NCBI RefSeq assembly: GCF_038957035.1
Contig: NZ_CP152412.1
Span: 7,498,501 to 7,562,500 of the forward strand
Direction of reading: 5' to 3'
DNA: 64,000 nt
Origin: Bradyrhizobium sp. B097
GTDB taxonomy: Bacteria; Pseudomonadota; Alphaproteobacteria; Rhizobiales; Xanthobacteraceae
A program made the translations under genes and the position numbers. The notes under the pieces are model-generated. The model made no database searches. It had not been told where the DNA came from and was given only the letters and a program-made list of their open reading frames with translations. Shown one piece after another: positions 60,107-64,000 of the stretch (the first letter of the stretch is position 1; each line of letters begins with the position of its first letter).

Positions 60107-61300
60107 ATGACTGCTTCCATCACCCTCTTTCCCGTTTCCAACGGCGCCATGACTCTCATATGTCTTGATAACGGCCAAAACCTGCTGATCGACATCAATA
60201 TCCGCACCGACGCGGACGATGAAGACCACGAAATGCCGAACGTAGCCGAGGATTTGAAAGGGCGGCTCAAGCGAGACGACGCCGGCCGACTTTATGTCGA
60301 CGGATTCCTCCTGAGCCATCCCCACTCCGACCACATCACCGGCCTTCGCAATCACTTTCATCTCGGGCCGCCAAGCGAGTGGAAGGAAAAAGACGACAAA
60401 ATACTCATCCGCGAGATGTGGTCATCGCCCGTTGTTTTCCGGCGGGCGGACGCAAACGGAGAGAGTCTTTGCGAAGACGCCAAGGCCTGGGCCAAGGAAG
60501 CACGGCGGCGCGTCGCGCTCTTCCGTGAAAAAGGCTCGTCGACCGGCGAAGGGGACCGCATTTTAATCATGGGCGAAGACGTTGACGGCAAGACCGACGA
60601 CATTCTCGACATCGTCATCAAGCTGAACGCAAGGCTCACAGCCTGTAACCGCCTGGCTGACGGCGCATTCGAGGCAAGGCTTCTCGGACCGCTGCCGCCG
60701 GAAGATGAAGACGACGAGGAGACCCTTCGGCACAACCAGTCTTCAGTGATCCTTCGCTTCTCTCTCAGGGGCGGCGGCATCAGCGACCGTTGCCGGTATC
60801 TGACCGGTGGTGATGCCGAAGTCGAAATCTGGAAACGCTTGTGGAAGTCTCACGGCAAAACCAATTCCGACTGGCTTACTTACGATATTCTTCTGCCGCC
60901 TCATCATTGCTCGTGGCGCAGCCTGAGTTCCGACCGCTGGAGCGAGCTGGGCGAGAAGGTCAAAGTCGATAGTGATGCGCGAAATGCGCTTTCGCAAACG
61001 CGGAAGGGCGCAGTGATCGTCGCGAGCTGTAAACCGATCAAGGCGGATGACGACAATCCGCCTCACGAACGCGCCAAGCGGGAGTATGTCGATATCCTTG
61101 ATGACGACGCAGAGCGCTTTTTCTGCACCGACGAATACTGGGCTGAAAAAGAAATGGCGCTTACATTTGAGATAAAATCCAGTGGCATCGTCCGTAAGAT
61201 CGGGACGGCTGCGGCGCTCGCGGCGCCCGCACTCGGCATCAGCGCAACTGCGTCGCATGCCCGCCCCCACGGATCCGCAGGGGAAGATCAAGGCAGTTAG
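60107..61300 (+). CDS. Metallo-beta-lactamase-fold protein of the ubiquitin-like operon
   Basis: The 397-residue protein has the metallo-beta-lactamase signature LLSHPHSDHITGL (H71, H73, D75, H76), a later VILRFSLRGGG and RYLTGGDAEVEIW metal-ligand region, and a conserved LLPPHHCSWRSLS motif near residue 270, as in ComEC/Rec2-like hydrolases. Its C-terminus is Ala/Gly-rich with a hydrophobic stretch (IGTAAALAAPALGISATASH). Related proteins occur with E2-E1-JAB fusions in bacterial ubiquitin-like operons; their substrate is not known. The ATG at 60107 gives a natural start; the longer frame upstream covers the promoter. The E2-E1-JAB gene follows after 15 bp. Confidence 0.82.
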   Translation: MTASITLFPVSNGAMTLICLDNGQNLLIDINIRTDADDEDHEMPNVAEDLKGRLKRDDAGRLYVDGFLLSHPHSDHITGLRNHFHLGPPSEWKEKDDKILIREMWSSPVVFRRADANGESLCEDAKAWAKEARRRVALFREKGSSTGEGDRILIMGEDVDGKTDDILDIVIKLNARLTACNRLADGAFEARLLGPLPPEDEDDEETLRHNQSSVILRFSLRGGGISDRCRYLTGGDAEVEIWKRLWKSHGKTNSDWLTYDILLPPHHCSWRSLSSDRWSELGEKVKVDSDARNALSQTRKGAVIVASCKPIKADDDNPPHERAKREYVDILDDDAERFFCTDEYWAEKEMALTFEIKSSGIVRKIGTAAALAAPALGISATASHARPHGSAGEDQGS

Positions 61301-61315
61301 CGGGCAAATCGCAGC

Positions 61316-63592
61316 ATGGCCGAGGAAGAGCTTCGCAGCCACGGCGAGCAGTTTTTGCTGGCGGCGCAAACCCATGCGGAATGCCGCGCGGGAAGATTGA
61401 TTAAGGTCGCTGACGACGGCTGCCTCATCGAACTCGACCTTAACGTCGAAATGCCGATTGACTACAAGGTCGATGGCGCAAGCCCCAACGGCATACGGAC
61501 GACCGAGGCCGTCACCGTTAAACTATGGCCGAACTACCCTTGGTCGTCTCCATCCTTTTACTTGCGCTCTGATTTTCCACGCAATCTTCCGCACCTGCAA
61601 CCAGGTCCTTTGACTCAGCTGCCGCGCCCCTGCCTCGTCGACGGCAGCCAGCGCGAGTATTTCTTTCAGTTCGGACTGGTTGAACTTGGCATCTTTCATC
61701 TCGTGCATCAGCTCGTTCTTTGGCTTCAGCGCGCGGCGGAAGGCACATTGATTCACCACGGCCGCGGCTGGGAGCCGACGCTGCGCCGCGATCTCTCTGA
61801 TGTCATGGTAGTTGATGCCGAGGCGTGCCGGACGGCCGTGGATCGCAACGGAGGATATCGCGTACTCAAGGCAGACTTTGTACGATCAGGCACGGACGAA
61901 TCCCTGATCGGCCGGGACGCCTGGACGTGGCTGAATGCCAGTCAAGAACAAGTACCCCTCAAGCGCGACGACAAGGAATTATTCGTTCGCCGCAAACGAA
62001 ACGGCCTCTGGTCCGGCGACACCGTGTGCTGCCTTATCTGGCCCGATAAATTGCCGACTGGCGTCGAGTTTGTCGCCGCTTCGTACATGCCCGAGACAGT
62101 TGACAGCTACCGTCGGCTGCTGGAGCGGGCAGACGAACTACACTGCGGCCGTGCGCTGCGTGTTTTTCTCGATAATCTCGAACGGTGCTTTCGGGGTTTT
62201 AACCTTGAAGCTCCCCTCCCTATCGGAATCATTCTGTGCGCACGCCGCCCAGCGTCGCTGATTGGATCAAAATCGAACATAGAATTGCTTCCATATGCCT
62301 TCGATATCCGGGCGATGAAACAGCGCTCGTCGCTGTTCGCTGCCGGAGACAATGAGCCGGTTGCGCCTGTGATGCAGATCGACGCCACGAACGCAACGTT
62401 GCTGCGCAATGTTTCCGGTGCGCCGGTGGTCCCTCCCGTCGCCGTGATCGGATGCGGTAGCGTCGGATCGAAAATGGCGATGCATCTCGCGCGATCCGGT
62501 ATCAAGATTTCTGTCGTAAGCGACAATGGGCACCTGCGCCCCCACAACATGGCGCGTCATGCTCTTGCGCGTGCGGAATGCGCAAACGCAAAAGCGCCGG
62601 AACTTGCAAAAGAACTTGAGCTGCTTGGCCAAAAGCCTGCGGTGCAACAGGGTGACGCTGTCGTAGACCTCGCGGTGAGAGAAACCCGCAAATTGATCCT
62701 GCCAAAGGAAGTAGGCTACGCGATCAACACGACCGCCTCTCTCAGTGTCCGTGAAGCTTTGTCTGTACTCCTGGCAAAGGATGTCAAACCGCGCCTTGCA
62801 GAAGCCGCGCTATTCGGGCGCGGGGACGGCGGCTTTCTTCTCGTTGAAGGGGCATCTCATAATCCGACCCTGTCTGATCTTGTGGCAGAGCTCTACGCCA
62901 GCATAACCGACAATCGCCTGCGCAAGCTGCTCTTTGACCCAGCCTTCGGACTGACCGAAGTCCAGATCGGGCAGGGATGCGGGGCGCTGACCATGCCAAT
63001 GACCGATATGCGTTTGTCCGCCATGACTGCGGCGCTGACCGAGGAGTTCGTTGGATGCACACAAAACACGATTGCCGCAGGCTCGATTATTATCGGCAGT
63101 AAGGCGGAAACGTCCTCGGATACAAAGTGGCAACGGCAGGACGTCTCACCTTTTCAGGTCGTCGACATAGAAGGTCCGGAAGGCTGGACCATCCGGTTGT
63201 CCCAAAACGTGTTGACGAAAATCCGATCCGAAGTCGCGCTCTACCCGACTGTCGAAACCGGCGGCCTTTTGATCGGAATGTGCAGCGCACGACTTAGAGC
63301 GATAACAGTTGTTGACGTGATCGACGCCCCACCTGACAGCGTGCGGACCGCATCATGTTTTGTACTCGGAACACAAGGCCTGAAAGCGGCGATCAAGGCC
63401 CGGCATCGTGAAAGCGGCAATACGCTGTTTGATGTTGGCACATGGCATTCGCACCTTGCCGACCAAGGGCCGTCCGCACTCGATCGCGCGACGGCGAAAA
63501 AGCTCGCGATGGAACGGCCACCGCCGTCCGTGCTGCTTATTGCAGCGCCCACGCGGCTTTACAGTTTGATGCACAAGGGGGCGTCTAAATGA
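61316..63592 (+). CDS. E2-E1-JAB fusion: predicted ubiquitin-like conjugation enzyme
   Basis: The 758-residue protein has three modules. Residues 1-160: E2-like fold with YPWSSPSFYLRSDFPRNLPH and a catalytic cysteine C106 in LPRPCLVDG. Residues 370-600: E1/ThiF-like adenylating domain with the nucleotide loop VIGCGSVGSKMAMHLARSG (G379-G384), the HNMARHAL motif and a candidate catalytic cysteine C555 in GQGCGALTMPMTDMRLS. Residues 630-758: JAB/JAMM peptidase with E647 (VETGGLLIG) and H711, H713, S720, D723 (WHSHLADQGPSALDR). One polypeptide could thus activate, attach and remove a ubiquitin-like modifier. No modifier gene is visible in the window. The stop overlaps the next start (ATGA). A phage-defence role is inferred from family and island context. 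Confidence 0.85.
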   Translation: MAEEELRSHGEQFLLAAQTHAECRAGRLIKVADDGCLIELDLNVEMPIDYKVDGASPNGIRTTEAVTVKLWPNYPWSSPSFYLRSDFPRNLPHLQPGPLTQLPRPCLVDGSQREYFFQFGLVELGIFHLVHQLVLWLQRAAEGTLIHHGRGWEPTLRRDLSDVMVVDAEACRTAVDRNGGYRVLKADFVRSGTDESLIGRDAWTWLNASQEQVPLKRDDKELFVRRKRNGLWSGDTVCCLIWPDKLPTGVEFVAASYMPETVDSYRRLLERADELHCGRALRVFLDNLERCFRGFNLEAPLPIGIILCARRPASLIGSKSNIELLPYAFDIRAMKQRSSLFAAGDNEPVAPVMQIDATNATLLRNVSGAPVVPPVAVIGCGSVGSKMAMHLARSGIKISVVSDNGHLRPHNMARHALARAECANAKAPELAKELELLGQKPAVQQGDAVVDLAVRETRKLILPKEVGYAINTTASLSVREALSVLLAKDVKPRLAEAALFGRGDGGFLLVEGASHNPTLSDLVAELYASITDNRLRKLLFDPAFGLTEVQIGQGCGALTMPMTDMRLSAMTAALTEEFVGCTQNTIAAGSIIIGSKAETSSDTKWQRQDVSPFQVVDIEGPEGWTIRLSQNVLTKIRSEVALYPTVETGGLLIGMCSARLRAITVVDVIDAPPDSVRTASCFVLGTQGLKAAIKARHRESGNTLFDVGTWHSHLADQGPSALDRATAKKLAMERPPPSVLLIAAPTRLYSLMHKGASK

Positions 63593-64000
63593 GCGCTGCA
63601 AAATCGCTGAAGGAGCAAAACGCTTGGCTTATCAGGACCGCCTTGGTTGTCCATGCGGTAGCATTCGCTTATGTTGTTTTCCAACCCTTTCCGATCGTTC
63701 AATTCGTAGAGCCGGAGTTGACGCGGAAGCTGCAAGCTTTTTTAGCGCCGGGTTCGATTTCGCTTGGCCTCATCGCGTTGACCCGACTCGTCCTTCTTGG
63801 GCTGATACCGCCACAATTGCGCGACCGTTTAATTCACTGGCGATGGTCTAATCCTCTACCCGGTGCGCGCGCCTTTACGAAAATCGGCCCGTCGGATTCG
63901 CGCGTTGACATGAGCAAGCTTCAGAAAGAATACGGCGCGCTGCCGATCGATCCAGCCCAACAAGACCGGCTATTCTATTCGATATATAGGAAGCACGCCA
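63589..64000 (+). CDS. Membrane protein, third gene of the E2-E1-JAB operon (cut by window edge)
   Basis: An ATG at 63589, overlapping the upstream stop codon, opens a frame of 137 codons to the window edge. It begins MSAAKSLKEQNAWLIRTALV and has two hydrophobic segments, near residues 15-36 (LIRTALVVHAVAFAYVVFQP) and 53-75 (FLAPGSISLGLIALTRLVLL), followed by a soluble part (RWSNPLPGARAFTKIGPSDS, RVDMSKLQKEYGALPIDPAQ). It is translationally coupled to the conjugation enzyme. By position it could be a membrane effector or anchor of the system. Not recognised as a named family; the remainder lies beyond 64,000. Confidence 0.75.
   Translation, partial: MSAAKSLKEQNAWLIRTALVVHAVAFAYVVFQPFPIVQFVEPELTRKLQAFLAPGSISLGLIALTRLVLLGLIPPQLRDRLIHWRWSNPLPGARAFTKIGPSDSRVDMSKLQKEYGALPIDPAQQDRLFYSIYRKHA

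Noticed and set aside
1..64000. CRISPR arrays, tRNA and rRNA genes
   Set aside because: No regularly spaced identical repeats with unique spacers and no tRNA- or rRNA-like sequence were noticed on reading; short repeats found are operators, iterons or inverted pairs.

Overview
The window is high-GC DNA whose gene families and codon use fit an alphaproteobacterium of the Bradyrhizobium/Rhodopseudomonas type; this assignment is inferred from gene content only. Almost all of it is accessory DNA: one conjugative element, a metabolic operon, a decayed patchwork of remnants, and a defence island that runs off the right edge.

Region 1 (1-22,900) is part of an integrative and conjugative element, nearly all on the minus strand. 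It holds the start of the coupling protein TraG (cut by the left edge), a relaxase with an oriT-like site just upstream (hairpin plus TATCCTG/C), a VirB1-like lytic transglycosylase, the TraF peptidase, a DUF2840 protein, a RepA-type initiator with three iteron-like repeats at its 3' end, and an excisionase-like HTH protein. After an inserted hipBA pair come DUF736, a small membrane protein, DUF2493, a toprim primase, a strawberry-notch helicase, ParB and ArdC. A partition ATPase expected beside repA is not seen. The OLD-family nuclease gene is a pseudogene with three frameshifts and is cut off by hipBA. Structured repeats recur upstream of several of these genes.

Region 2 (23,186-30,581) is a seven-gene minus-strand operon: SfnG-type dimethylsulfone monooxygenase, a branched-chain-amino-acid-type ABC transporter (livG, H, M, K, F) and an acyl-CoA-dehydrogenase-like flavoprotein. 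Together they suggest uptake and oxidative desulfonation of an organosulfur compound.

Region 3 (30,600-52,200) is a patchwork. It has a second hipBA pair with an operator array, a deleted copy of an M20 amidohydrolase gene, and a tyrosine recombinase beside a two-gene cassette (PLP-fold enzyme and pentapeptide-repeat protein) bounded by perfect 19-bp inverted repeats. An IS3-family element truncates an AAA ATPase gene. A cluster of exported hydrolases follows (M20 amidohydrolase, S1/P1 nuclease, HAD phosphatase, SGNH hydrolase), then IS110 and phosphatase remnants.

Region 4 (52,290-64,000) looks like a defence or conflict island. A metallo-beta-lactamase/caspase-like fusion with a coupled small protein diverges from a patatin-like phospholipase and a DUF2252 protein, next to a broken second ardC. 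Then a nucleotidyltransferase and a WYL regulator diverge from an operon of a metallo-beta-lactamase protein, an E2-E1-JAB fusion and a membrane protein cut by the right edge. This last set is a predicted ubiquitin-like conjugation system and is the most interesting part of the window.
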